From Streptomyces lycii (GTDB taxonomy: Bacteria > Actinomycetota > Actinomycetes > Streptomycetales > Streptomycetaceae), in the NCBI RefSeq assembly GCF_009735685.1, contig NZ_WHPN01000404.1, positions 34,207-98,206 of the forward strand: DNA of 64,000 nucleotides. The letters run 5' to 3'. The notes below the pieces were generated by a model. It was not told the origin of the DNA, did not search any database, and saw only the letters and a program-made list of their open reading frames with translations. How positions within the stretch are numbered: the stretch's first letter is position 1; every line of letters begins with the position of its first letter. Shown here in pieces: positions 1 through 8,850 of this stretch. A program made the translations under genes and the position numbers.

Positions 1-9
1 GAGAACTCC

Positions 10-573
10 ATGCACCACAAAACCTCGCCCCCGACCGCCAGGTCCGATCCGCGTCGCCTTCAGGCTGCCCTCTGTTCCGCGCTCGGGCAGCGCGGCCTGG
101 AGGGCACCGTCGAGTACGGCCTGAGCGACTACATCGTCCACGCCGAGCTTCCCGACGGCAGTTCGCTGATCATCTCGCCGCCGCAGGAGCCGCCCTCCGA
201 GCACCCCGAGTCCCCGGAAAGCTGGATGGTCACCCGCCACCGGTCCGTCGAGCCTGCCGTCTACGAGGTGATCTACGACTCCGAGCCGGACGGTCCGCAT
301 GCGCGCCACGGCGGCAGCGTGCCGGATCTCCTCTCCGCTGTCGACGCCCGCCTGGACCAGCTTGGCGTACCACCACGCCAGGAGCAGGAACGTTCCGGCA
401 AGGCGCGCGCCGCCACCGTGCTCCCGCCCGACTCCGCTCCATCCCGGGCGAGTGTCGCTCTCGCCTCTTCGCCGTCGGTCGGCCAGCGCGTGCTCCCGAC
501 CGGTCCGCCGCCGGAGTCTTCCGCGCGGGCCGCGCCGCCGTCGGCCAGGTCCTCATCCGCCCCCCGGCTCTAA
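10..573 (+). CDS. Hypothetical element protein with basic low-complexity tail
   Basis: I do not recognise a family. The 187-residue product has an ordered N-terminal two-thirds (about residues 1-115) with mixed hydrophobic and acidic content. It is followed by an Ala/Pro/Ser/Arg-rich tail ending in APRL. No signal peptide or membrane segment is visible. It is the first of a run of plus-strand genes leading into the coupling ATPase, so it is probably part of the element's transfer or maintenance operon. The operon's upstream part lies outside the window. The low-complexity tail recurs in many neighbouring proteins. The ATG start sits close behind a GAGAA stretch at the window edge, so an upstream start cannot be excluded. 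Confidence 0.6.
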   Translation: MHHKTSPPTARSDPRRLQAALCSALGQRGLEGTVEYGLSDYIVHAELPDGSSLIISPPQEPPSEHPESPESWMVTRHRSVEPAVYEVIYDSEPDGPHARHGGSVPDLLSAVDARLDQLGVPPRQEQERSGKARAATVLPPDSAPSRASVALASSPSVGQRVLPTGPPPESSARAAPPSARSSSAPRL

Positions 574-670
574 CCGACCGCGATCCAGGAGTCCTCCGTG
601 CACGGCACCCTCAGAACTGATCCGCCCGTCGCCCGCACCTGTAACCGCACCCGCCTCGGATGGATCTGCC

Positions 671-1432
671 ATGCCCAGCCACTACGACGTGCTGCCCGAC
701 CTGGCCTTCGGCCACCACCCCGTCCACGGCATCGTCGCCGCGAACCCGAAGAACCTCGCGGCCAGCACCTGGATGCTCAAGGGATTCGACTTCCATCCCG
801 TCCCCGACCAGCCGACGTTGTACGCGCTGGCCGACCAGAACCGTGACGGCCACGGCCGTACGAGCCGGGCCATCGAGCTGCTGCGCAAGGCCGGCTACCA
901 GGTCGATGTGGACGTCGCACTTGACCCTGCGCTGGCGCCCGACACGGCACAGGTACGCGACCGCGGTCCGCTCGGTGAACCAGACGTCGCCTTCGCCGAT
1001 CACCCGCAGCTCGGCATCGTCGCAGCCCTCGACGACCGTGTCTCCGGCCTCAGCGGGCTCGCGCTGGTGGAGGACGGCTGGCGGCACAACTCGAGCCTGG
1101 ACATCTACACGCTCCCCGCGACCACCGATCGCGTCGAGGCGCTGGGGAAAGTCGCCGACGCCACGGTGGCCCTGCACCGTTCGGGGCTCCAGGTCGCAGT
1201 GCAGCCCCGCCTCGCTCAAGAGGTGACGGCTCGGCCCCGCCCTGCTGCCACGCCGGCCGTCGGCCGTGAGCGCGGCCGTGGTCCCGCTCGCGCGTCTCCG
1301 TTGAGCGCCGCCGCGCTCGCCGCCAGCCCGGCCCGTGCCGGTATCCCGGGCAGGGCGCCGGTCCCCGCCGCCGTCACCACACCGGCGGTCCGGCCGGTTG
1401 ACCCCCGCATCGCGTACTCCCGCGACCGCTGA
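671..1432 (+). CDS. Hypothetical protein with two copies of an ~80-residue repeat
   Basis: The 253-residue product contains two related units, about residues 5-95 and 100-180. Each has the pattern 'aFg-HP--GIVAA', then 'GW/GF', 'YtLp/YaLa', and an 'LhrsG-qV-V' ending. A single copy of a similar unit appears in the product of 2114-2839, so these are paralogous element proteins. After residue ~185 there is an Arg/Pro/Ala-rich tail ending SRDR. The family is not one I can name. The reading frame stays open upstream, but the ATG at 671 is where the structured sequence begins, so I take it as the start. Confidence 0.65.
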   Translation: MPSHYDVLPDLAFGHHPVHGIVAANPKNLAASTWMLKGFDFHPVPDQPTLYALADQNRDGHGRTSRAIELLRKAGYQVDVDVALDPALAPDTAQVRDRGPLGEPDVAFADHPQLGIVAALDDRVSGLSGLALVEDGWRHNSSLDIYTLPATTDRVEALGKVADATVALHRSGLQVAVQPRLAQEVTARPRPAATPAVGRERGRGPARASPLSAAALAASPARAGIPGRAPVPAAVTTPAVRPVDPRIAYSRDR

Positions 1433-1457
1433 TCCAACTCCTCAAGGAGGCCCTTCC

Positions 1458-1955
1458 ATGGCCGTGAAGACGATCTGGCCTATCGACCACACCTGCGGTC
1501 ACCATGCCGACCGCGACTTGTCCGACCGACCGGCCGACCGCCGCGCCGGCTTCGCCGAGTGGCTCGCCAGGCAGGAGTGCACGGACTGCTGGCGCGCCTC
1601 GAACGAGGGCGCCGAGCAAGACAAGGCCGCCTGGCTCAAGGCGAAGCGCGCCGAGGAGCAGACGGCGTCCGAAGCCTGGTCCGAGCAGTACCGGATGCCT
1701 CCCCTGGAGGGGACGGAGCGGGCCGTTCCCTGGGGCGTGCGCTGTCGTCACCAGATCCTGACCAACGCCTACACCGCACTGGTCACCGAAGGCACGACCA
1801 GCGAAGCGGAGTGGGCGGAGATCGAGGAGAACGCTCGTACGGTGACCCGTGCCGGGTGGTGGATAGACCAGAGGTCGTCCGAGCCCGAAGACCTCACCGA
1901 ACTGCTCCGAGCCGCCACCGAGGCCGACCGGCCGACAGAGAATCCCTTCTTCTGA
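1458..1955 (+). CDS. Small Cys/His-containing hypothetical protein
   Basis: A 165-residue product preceded by an AAGGAGG ribosome-binding site about 7 bases before the ATG, which supports the start. Near the N-terminus, 'TCGHH' (about residue 13) and 'ECTDCW' (about residue 46) could form one metal-binding site resembling a zinc ribbon. The rest is acidic and helical-looking, rich in Glu, Ala and Trp. It lacks the basic tail of most neighbours. Function unknown. Position inside the plus-strand operon suggests a role in transfer or maintenance of the element. A DNA- or protein-binding accessory role would fit a small zinc protein, but that is inference. Confidence 0.65.
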   Translation: MAVKTIWPIDHTCGHHADRDLSDRPADRRAGFAEWLARQECTDCWRASNEGAEQDKAAWLKAKRAEEQTASEAWSEQYRMPPLEGTERAVPWGVRCRHQILTNAYTALVTEGTTSEAEWAEIEENARTVTRAGWWIDQRSSEPEDLTELLRAATEADRPTENPFF

Positions 1956-2024
1956 CCGACCGGGTGCCCTGCTGCGGCGGGGCACCCGGCTGACCGCCAC
2001 CGTGCGGCCTCTACCAGCGATTCT

Positions 2025-2038
2025 CGGCCGGACCAAAC
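2025..2038 (+). repeat. Dispersed 14-bp repeat, copy 1
   Basis: The sequence CGGCCGGACCAAAC occurs here between two genes and again at 8179-8192 and 55662-55675. Similarity to the second copy extends about 20 bases downstream (a GGATTTGCCGGACGCTCT-like stretch). All three copies lie in intergenic DNA on the plus strand, so a shared promoter or operator element is more likely than chance. Confidence 0.6.
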
Positions 2039-2113
2039 CCCGGATTTGCCGGACGCTCTGCCCACTGGCCCACCTCCAACGGGTCCTTCGCTCCCTCTGC
2101 CCCGGAGACTTCC

Positions 2114-2839
2114 GTGCCTACCTCGATCACCATCACGTCCGAGTTCAGCGGCAGCGTCGTTGCCAAGGGCGCTACTGATGACCTCTCCGCGCAGCTCCTC
2201 CGTCACGCCGGTTTCAAGCAGATCGACGACTGGCACGGCCGACGCCATCGCCTGCCCACCACCACTCCGCTCGCCGACCAGGTCGCCATCGCCAGCCATG
2301 CGGCCGAGATGCTTCGAGCCGCTCGCTATGACGTCACCCTTCCGCCGTCTCTGGACACGGCCCGGATGAGCCCTCCGGTGCATGTGCTGGGGCCCTACGC
2401 CGCCGGAGCCGAACTTCTCAGCATCACGGACCAGATCCGTGCGGCCGAAGACGGAGCCAGCCTTCAGCGGGCAGTTGACCACCTCCTTCACCCCGAGCAC
2501 GGTGCGCTGGAGCGTGTCCGGGAGGCGCTGGAAGCAGCGGGAGAACAGGTCAACGACCTGGACGACGACGCGTATGCGCTCGCCGACCGGTTCGGCTTCG
2601 CCTCGGAGTTCGTCAGCTCGGCCCAGTCCGAACTCGTCGATTCCGAGGCCGAGCTACGCCGCGTCGGCGCCGCTTCGACGAGTTACTCGGCAGCACGGAC
2701 CGTCCGTGATCACCGTGGTGCCGCTCTGGCCACTTCTCCTGCGGCGAACCAGGCCAAGGTCTCCTCGGCGTCCAGTTCCCAGACGGCGCCGCTCACTACG
2801 ACGGGTCACCCGCCGCGCGCCGCAACGCCCCGACGGTGA
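2114..2839 (+). CDS. Hypothetical protein, single copy of the repeat found in the 671-1432 product
   Basis: GTG start. The 241-residue product begins with a unit of about 80 residues ('ITSEFSG', 'AGFKQIDDWHGRRHRLP', 'AARYDVTLPPSLD') that matches the pattern duplicated in the product of 671-1432. Residues ~85-180 are acidic and probably helical. The C-terminus is a Ser/Ala/Thr/Arg-rich tail ending AATPRR. It lies downstream of the first copy of the dispersed CGGCCGGACCAAAC element, which could drive it. No enzymatic motif is visible. I infer an element-specific structural or regulatory protein of the transfer operon; the family is not known to me. Confidence 0.65.
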   Translation: MPTSITITSEFSGSVVAKGATDDLSAQLLRHAGFKQIDDWHGRRHRLPTTTPLADQVAIASHAAEMLRAARYDVTLPPSLDTARMSPPVHVLGPYAAGAELLSITDQIRAAEDGASLQRAVDHLLHPEHGALERVREALEAAGEQVNDLDDDAYALADRFGFASEFVSSAQSELVDSEAELRRVGAASTSYSAARTVRDHRGAALATSPAANQAKVSSASSSQTAPLTTTGHPPRAATPRR

Positions 2840-2930
2840 CCCCGGCGGCTCTCTTCGCCGTCGGCCACCAGTACGTCGCGCGTCCCCGCTCGACCCACCT
2901 GTCAAAGACCACTCACCCGAAGAGGCAAAC

Positions 2931-3596
2931 GTGCCCGAGTACTACTCCAGCATCGGCGAGGCCGTCGGTGCGGCCATGCAGCACAACATCCGGCTCGCCC
3001 ACCGCAGCGCGGCACCGGGCTCCGACAAGCCGCTGCAGGTCAGGCACCTGCCCAGCGCTTCCGCCGATCCGTACTCGGTCCGTGGAATGATCTCTCGCCT
3101 CCACGAGGACGCCTCGCCCGATGAGGTGGCGGGCATCATCGAGGAGGTCAACGGCGCACTGGTCGGGGCTCTGCCCGAGCTGGCCGAACTCGTCGCCTCT
3201 GCCGCTGACTGGACTCGCGCCCGTCTCGACTTCGACGACCCGCATCACAATCCGACTTTCGAGACGTGGACACGACTGGCAGCCGCGTACGGGATGCTCC
3301 AGGACGTCCGTGAGCAGTTGGAAGTCGCCGAGGACAGTCTCGCTGCCTGTCCCGCAGAGCGCACGGACCCCCGGCACCACCAGATGGTCAACGTCTTGCG
3401 CAGCCGGGAGCTGCTCGACGATGTCCTCGGTGCCGAGGCTGCTCGTGTGCCGTCCGCTCCCCGGAACGTCGATTCAGACCGGCAGCGGGCGGCCCGCGCC
3501 TCCTCGCCGCGCGCCGGAACATCGCCGTCGACCGGCAGTCCGCCGGCCACCGCAGCACCTCCGCCCGCGCCTCGTTCTGCCGGCCGACCCCGCTGA
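2931..3596 (+). CDS. Hypothetical helical protein with basic tail
   Basis: The GTG at 2931, preceded by 'AGAGG', begins a well-organised 221-residue protein; the frame is open further upstream but without protein-like sequence. Residues ~45-165 look all-helical ('VAGIIEEVNGALVGALPELAELVASAADW' region, 'AAYGMLQDVREQLEVAEDSLAACP' region). The last ~60 residues are an Ala/Pro/Ser/Arg-rich tail ending RSAGRPR. No catalytic motif is seen. It directly precedes the coupling-protein gene, with about 95 bases between. The position suggests a transfer-associated function, but the sequence gives no specific role. Confidence 0.65.
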   Translation: MPEYYSSIGEAVGAAMQHNIRLAHRSAAPGSDKPLQVRHLPSASADPYSVRGMISRLHEDASPDEVAGIIEEVNGALVGALPELAELVASAADWTRARLDFDDPHHNPTFETWTRLAAAYGMLQDVREQLEVAEDSLAACPAERTDPRHHQMVNVLRSRELLDDVLGAEAARVPSAPRNVDSDRQRAARASSPRAGTSPSTGSPPATAAPPPAPRSAGRPR

Positions 3597-3691
3597 AGCG
3601 TTCCGCCTCAGACGTCCAGGAGTACCCCCATGAGCTGCATGAGAGCCGAGCGCGCCCCGCCCCCGCCCGCTCACACACCCAAGGAACCGCC

Positions 3692-5480
3692 GTGCCTTCC
3701 CCGCGCACCAGCGCGCCCTCGACCACCACCGGGTCGGACGCGCTCCTCTACCTCCTGTTCGGCATCCTCGGCGCCGCCATGGCCTTCGGCTCCCTGGCCT
3801 GGCTGACCGGAAATCTCACCAATAACTTCGTCGGGAGCGGGACATGGGCCCCCTTCCGCGTCACGGACGCGCTGCTGCACCCGGAGGTGCTGTGGCCGAC
3901 CTTGAGCACCAGCATGCTGATGGTCGGTGCCCGCGTCGTCCCCGGCTTGCTCACCGTTGCCCTGGTCGTCACCGCTGCGGTGATGTGGATGCGCTGGCGT
4001 GCCGGGTCCAAGTCCGGCCTCGCCCGCAAGGCGGACCTGGCGCCGCTGCTGGACAAGGAGATCGTCGCCAAGGCGAAGAGCCTCCGCCCGAGCCTGGGCG
4101 GCCGGGAGAGTAGAAGAGGTCCTGCCCGCTGACCGCGGCATCCTGCTTGGCACCCTCGATCCCGGTCGTGCGGAGGTCCGCGCGTCCTGGGAGGACGTGA
4201 TCGTCGCGATCATGGCTCCGCGTTCCGGCAAGACGTCCGGGCTGGCGATCCCCGCGATCCTCTCGGCACCGGGTCCGGTCCTACTCACCAGTAACAAAGC
4301 CGCGAACGACGCCTTCACCGCCACGGTGGACGCCCGCGCCGAGGTCGGCACGATCTGGACCCTCGATCCGCAGCAGATCGCCCACCACCCGCGCGAGATG
4401 TGGTGGGACATCCTCGCTGACGCCCGCGATCTCGCCGGGGCGAAGAGGCTGGCGGGGCACTTCGTGACGGCGAGCGTGGACGAGTCCAGCGGCTCCGACT
4501 TCTGGTCAACCGCCGCGAGCAACACCCTCGGCGCCCTCTTCCTCGCCGCCGCGTCCCACCGGCGGCCGATCACCGACGTCCTGGCCTGGCTCGCCATGCC
4601 GGCCGACCGCACCCCGGTGGACCTGCTCACCGACGCCGGCCACCACGCGGTCGCCGCCCAACTCCAGGGCACCGTCTCCGGCGCCACCGAAACGCGTGAC
4701 GGCATCTATGAGACCGCGAGGCAGTACGCGAGCTGCCTACTCGACGCGGACGTCGCCGCCTGGGTCACCCCGAACGACGACCTCCCCGAGTTCCAGCCGT
4801 TCGCCTTCGCCACGTCCCGCGACACCCTGTACCTGCTGAGCAAGGACGGCGGCGGCAGTGCGTCCGCCATCATCGCGGCGGCGGCCGACGCCGTCATGCG
4901 CGCGGCCGTGATCGTCGCCGAGCGCTCCGGCGGGCGACTCGACCCGCCCGCTTTGTGCGTCCTCGACGAGGCGGCGAATGTCTGCCGCATCTCGGACCTC
5001 CCTGATCTCTACAGCCACTTGGGAAGCCGAGGCGTCATCCCGATGACGATCCTGCAGTCCTACCGTCAGGGCCAGCGGTGCTGGGGCGAGGCCGGTATGG
5101 ACGCCCTGTACTCCGCCGCCACCATCAAGATCATCGGATCTGGCATCGACGACGCCGACTTCGCCGACCGGCTCAGCCGACAGGTCGGCGACCACGACGT
5201 CCAGACCACCTCGGTGTCGACCAGCGAGGGCGGCAAGTCCACCTCGGTGAGCATGCGCACGGAGCGGATCCTTCCACCGGACGCCATCCGCGCCCTGCCC
5301 AAGGGCAAGGTGCTGCTGCTGGCCACCGGCATCCGGGTCGCCATGCTCAACCTCAAGCCCTGGTACAAGGAGCCCTCCGTCAAGGTGGTCGGCCCGGCTT
5401 CCGCTCGCGCCACGAAGGCCATCACCGAGCGCGCCCTCGCGAAGAGCATCGGCCAGGACGATCTTGGACTGTCGGCATGA
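3692..5480 (+). pseudogene. VirD4/TraG-type conjugative coupling ATPase, frameshifted near codon 140
   Basis: Two overlapping frames make one protein. The N-terminal frame (3692-4132) has two membrane segments ('LLYLLFGILGAAMAFGSLAW' and 'VVPGLLTVALVVTAAVMWM'), as in type IV secretion coupling proteins. The second frame, entered near 4105-4115, continues 'VEEVLPADRGILLGTLDPG', then Walker A 'APRSGKTS' (about 4215) and Walker B-like 'LCVLDEAANV' (about 4965), ending at 5480. Restoring one frame needs removal of one base. If intact, the protein would pump relaxase-bound DNA through the secretion channel. As read, the ATPase domain has no visible start, so it is a pseudogene, a programmed frameshift or a sequencing error. 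The stop overlaps the next start (ATGA). Confidence 0.8.
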
Positions 5481-5707
5481 GCGCGCCCACACCACAGCAG
5501 GGGCGGTTGGCCCACGCCCCGGTCGTCCTACGCGGTGGCCGGTGGTGGCTTGACAGCGGGGCCGGCTCGGTCCCCGCCTCCGATCCCGCCTTCACCGCCG
5601 TCCTGGACGACTTCGCGCTGTCGATGGCCGCTGCCGACCAGGCAGTCGCCCACCTCCTCATCCGGCAGGACGAGGCGTCCTCCGTTGATCCCGGAGGCCG
5701 GCGGTGA
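5477..5707 (+). CDS. Small hypothetical protein coupled to the coupling ATPase gene
   Basis: A 76-residue product whose ATG overlaps the stop of the coupling-ATPase frame (ATGA). Its own stop overlaps the GTG of the next gene, so it is translationally coupled on both sides. It contains 'APVVLRGGRWWLDSGAG' near the N-terminus and a predicted helix around residues 40-65. No cysteines, membrane segment or known motif are visible. The tight coupling argues that it is real and belongs to the same process as the DnaB-N-like protein downstream, but its role is unknown. Confidence 0.65.
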   Translation: MSAPTPQQGRLAHAPVVLRGGRWWLDSGAGSVPASDPAFTAVLDDFALSMAAADQAVAHLLIRQDEASSVDPGGRR

Positions 5708-6876
5708 ACCCGCTGATGAGTGCCGAGCAGGCGGTCCTCGGCGCCGCACTCCTCGACCCCGAGCAGCTCACGCACCTGGAGTGGCTCGCTGCGGACCACT
5801 TCTATCGGCCCGTCCACCAGGCGCTGTTCGACGCCCTCCGCAAGCTGCGCAACGACGGGCACCCCGCGCTCTCGGCCGATGGTCCGTTGCCGCTGTCGTG
5901 GGTGACCGACGCGGTCGAGGAGGCCGGACAGCACGTGCGCGGGCTGACCGCGGCGTACGCCCACACCCTGATCCAGGCGTGTCCCCGAACCGAGCACGCC
6001 CCGGTGTACGGCCGCATGGTGCTGGAGGGGGCGATTCACCGCACCGTCGCCCAGCACGCAATCCGTCTCCACCAGGCGGCTCGGGCCGACGCCGTCCAGG
6101 GCGAGGTCGAGGGAGCGTTGCGCACGGCAGACGTCCTGAGCGGCGTACTCACCGACCTTGCGCGACGCTGGGGAACCGATCCTCGACCGGTCCCACCCAC
6201 CGCTGGGCCCTCTGCCGCCACGGACATCCCGCCTCCGGCACAGAGCGGCCAGGTCGCCGAGGACGAGCGGTTCCTCCTGGCCGTCCTCGCCGAACAGCCG
6301 GGGGCCATGGGCGAGGTGGTGGCCTGGCTGCGGCCGGGAGACTTCGCCGACCCGACCCACGGGCAGCTCTACCGGTGCCTGGGCGCGCTGCACCACCGGG
6401 GCGAACCCATCGATCGGATCACCCTGCTCTGGGAGGCCCAGCGACGCGGCCTGCTGGCCGACGGCACAGTGTCGAGCGAGCAGCTGACCGCCGTCTGCGA
6501 AGGCATGGTCCCCGGCAGCGCTGACTGGTTCGGACAGCGGGTGATGCGCTCCTCCGTCACCCGCACCGCCGCCGCCTCCGCGCGAGCCATCCGGACCCTG
6601 GCCCAGGACGAGGTCCTGGGGCCCGGCCGGCTGATCAACCACGCCCTGCACGAACTCGGTCCGCTCGACGAAGTACGTGCCCGCTGGGCCACCGCGAACA
6701 GCAGTCCGGCCCCGAAGACCACGGCATCCGCTCCGTCGGCGGCCGAGCCGCCACCCGACCGAGTGAAGGCCGCCCGCGCCCGCAGCACACCCCGCCCAGG
6801 CGCGTCACCCCCAGCCCCGGCCAGCCGTCTCCCCACGCTGTCAGCAGCCCGACCACCCTCGCGCGGCCACCCGTGA
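5704..6876 (+). CDS. DnaB helicase N-terminal-domain-like protein (two copies, no ATPase domain)
   Basis: The 390-residue product starts with 'MSAEQAVLGAALLDPEQL' and '-HFYRPVHQALFDALRKL', the pattern of the DnaB N-terminal helical domain. A second copy follows at about residues 180-260 ('EDERFLLAVLAEQPGAM', 'DFADPTHGQLYRCLGAL'). No Walker motifs or RecA fold follow; instead there is a Pro/Ala/Arg-rich tail of about 60 residues. Family knowledge: this domain mediates helicase oligomerisation and primase contact. An accessory role in element replication or helicase recruitment is inferred. GTG start overlapping the previous stop; the stop overlaps the methyltransferase start. Sure of the domain, unsure of function. 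Confidence 0.75.
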   Translation: MNPLMSAEQAVLGAALLDPEQLTHLEWLAADHFYRPVHQALFDALRKLRNDGHPALSADGPLPLSWVTDAVEEAGQHVRGLTAAYAHTLIQACPRTEHAPVYGRMVLEGAIHRTVAQHAIRLHQAARADAVQGEVEGALRTADVLSGVLTDLARRWGTDPRPVPPTAGPSAATDIPPPAQSGQVAEDERFLLAVLAEQPGAMGEVVAWLRPGDFADPTHGQLYRCLGALHHRGEPIDRITLLWEAQRRGLLADGTVSSEQLTAVCEGMVPGSADWFGQRVMRSSVTRTAAASARAIRTLAQDEVLGPGRLINHALHELGPLDEVRARWATANSSPAPKTTASAPSAAEPPPDRVKAARARSTPRPGASPPAPASRLPTLSAARPPSRGHP

Positions 6877-8157
6877 GGCCCCCTCCCCATCAGCCTCTTC
6901 TGCCCCTGGAACTCGCATTGATCTACCCCACCTCCGCAGCCGCGCCGGACCTACGCGTCACGGCCTCAAGCCTCGCCACCCCGTTGATCGGGTCTCTCTG
7001 CTCGGGGTACGGCGGCCTCGACCTGGGTGTGCAGTCCGCGCTCGGCGGCACGCTCGCCTGGCACGCCGAGGTCGACCCGAACGCCTCACGCATCCTGGCC
7101 CGCCACTGGCCCGGCGTCCCGAACCTGGGCGATATCACCGCCGTCAACTGGTCCACCGTCCCCCGGGTGTGCGTCCTGACGGCCGGCTTCCCCTGTCAAA
7201 GACGTCTCGGTCGCCGGCCGCCGGGCCGGACTCAACGCCCAGACCCGCTCCGGGCTCTGGCTGCACGTCGCCCGTGCGGTCGCAGCCCTCCGACCCTGCC
7301 TGGTTGTGATCGAGAATGTGCGCGGCCTCCTCACCTCCCCCGCCGGCTCCCCTGGCGACGTGGAACTCTGCCCGTGGTGTCTGGGAGACACCGCAGGTCA
7401 GCCTGCTTTGCGGGCACTCGGTGCCGTACTCGGATCCCTGGCCGACCTCGGGTACGACGCGAAGTGGCTCGTGCTTCGCGCCTCCGACGTCGGGGCCCCG
7501 CACCGCCGCGAGCGGACCTTCCTCGCCGCATGGCCCGCCGGGCACCCTGCTGAAGACGCCGACCAGCAACATCGGCAAGAACGGCGGCAGCCAGCATCCA
7601 TCGAAGCGGAAGAGCGGGGGCCACGGTCCGAACCTGGCCGACGAGGTCGAGTGGCTGCTGCTGCCGACCCCGAAGGCGTCGGACGGAATCAAGGGCTCGC
7701 CGAACCAGCGGCACGGGAATGGCGACATGACCCTGCCCAGCGCGGCTGCGTCGTTGTTGCCGACGCCGAGGGCCAGCGACACGGGCACCCCGGGCCGCCG
7801 CCCCGGGAAGGGATGGCGGCCTCCCTTGTCGGCGGTGGTCCTGCCCCTCTGGGCGGAGGAGACGCCGGAGGCGGGGACGCGGACCGGCGATGGGGAGCGT
7901 ACGGATCCGCCATCACCCGATGGGAGAGCCTCACCCGCCCGGCCCCGGCTCCCACGGACGCGGCCGGTCGGCTCCGCGCGGACTTCGTGGAGTGGATGCA
8001 GGGCCTCGACGCCGGCTGGGTCACCGCGACTCCGGGGCTCGGCCGTCCGGCGCAGCTCACCGCGCTCGGCAACGGTGTCGTCCCACAACAGGCTTCGCAC
8101 GCCTTGCAGTTGCTGGCACCACCCTTCCCCCGCTGTCCCCGCTGCGCCGACCGATAG
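6873..8157 (+). pseudogene. DNA (cytosine-5-)-methyltransferase, frameshifted inside the PCQ motif
   Basis: The first frame (GTG at 6873) has motif I 'SLCSGYGGLDLG' and reaches 'TAGFPCQ', where an extra A in the AAA at 7198-7200 throws it out of frame. Removing one base restores 'DVSVAGRRAGLNAQTRSGLW' and then 'VVIENVRGLL', 'GAPHRRERTF', 'WGAYGSAITRWE', 'FVEWMQGL' and 'LGNGVVPQQ', ending at 8157. All hallmark motifs are otherwise present, so it was recently functional or is a sequencing artefact. Expected role: C5 methylation of cytosine in double-stranded DNA, typically protecting the element from host restriction. No partner endonuclease is adjacent. The start overlaps the previous stop (GTGA). 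Confidence 0.85.
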
Positions 8158-8178
8158 CGCTCCACTACCGCGTTCTTC

Positions 8179-8192
8179 CGGCCGGACCAAAC
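8179..8192 (+). repeat. Dispersed 14-bp repeat, copy 2
   Basis: A second exact CGGCCGGACCAAAC, 59 bases before the DUF4913 gene start. With the third copy it shares 17 bases (TTCCGGCCGGACCAAAC). With the first copy it shares a related downstream stretch (here CCGCTGATTCTCCGGATCCTCT). Position in a short intergenic gap before a plus-strand gene suits a promoter or regulator-binding element. Confidence 0.6.
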
Positions 8193-8250
8193 CGCTGATT
8201 CTCCGGATCCTCTCGGGCATGTCGCCGTCTCACAGATGGAGCACACCCCC

Positions 8251-8850
8251 ATGGCCGACACCAGCCCGACCTCCCCCGGCCCCGAGCCGTACCGCGTCCC
8301 CGACGCAGACCTCGACGACCTCGCCAGCACCCTCGCCAAGACCATGGCCGAGGTCAGGCAGCACGGCGTCATCCTCGACCGCCTCGGCTCCGAGCCCGAC
8401 CCCGGCGCCATCCAGCCGCCGGACGGCGCTCCGGAAGCCGAGGCGGCTGACGGGAAGAAGCCCGACGGCCCCGCCTCGGTGTTCATCCTCGCCCTGGGCG
8501 GCAAGGAGTACGCCGTCGAACTCGCTGCCCTCAGCGACTGGGTGAACTACCTCTTCCTACCGGTGTACGGCCGGGAGATCAGCACGAGCCGTCCCTGGTG
8601 CGCGCACTGGCACGAACACCCCGAGGCCGTCGCCCGGCTCCACGCACTCTGGCTCGCCTGGCAGCAGTTCACCGACACGGAGGCCGGCCTGTCCGGCCCC
8701 TCGACCTGGCACCGCGACCACCTGGACCAGACCCTGGCGCACCTGCGTGCGCCCGACGGACCGTTCGCGGCCTGCACGACCAGCGCAACTCGCCCCAATC
8801 ACCGGGTGCTGGCCACCCCGGCGCCCGAGCAGGCGGGGGTGGCGGCGTGA
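8251..8850 (+). CDS. DUF4913 domain protein
   Basis: The core region 'VFILALGGKEYAVELAALSDW', 'WCAHWHEHPEAVARLHALW' and 'GLSGPSTWHRDHLDQTLAHL' is the pattern of DUF4913, a domain common in actinobacterial plasmids and integrative elements and of unknown function. I chose ATG 8251 because GGAG at 8238-8241 is well spaced for it; an in-frame ATG at 8236 overlaps that site. The length is about 199 residues, with the domain at ~80-180. The DUF4913 core is Trp/His-rich, suggesting a compact soluble fold. The stop overlaps the next GTG. A transfer-operon accessory role is inferred from recurrent genomic context in this family. Confidence 0.8.
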   Translation: MADTSPTSPGPEPYRVPDADLDDLASTLAKTMAEVRQHGVILDRLGSEPDPGAIQPPDGAPEAEAADGKKPDGPASVFILALGGKEYAVELAALSDWVNYLFLPVYGREISTSRPWCAHWHEHPEAVARLHALWLAWQQFTDTEAGLSGPSTWHRDHLDQTLAHLRAPDGPFAACTTSATRPNHRVLATPAPEQAGVAA

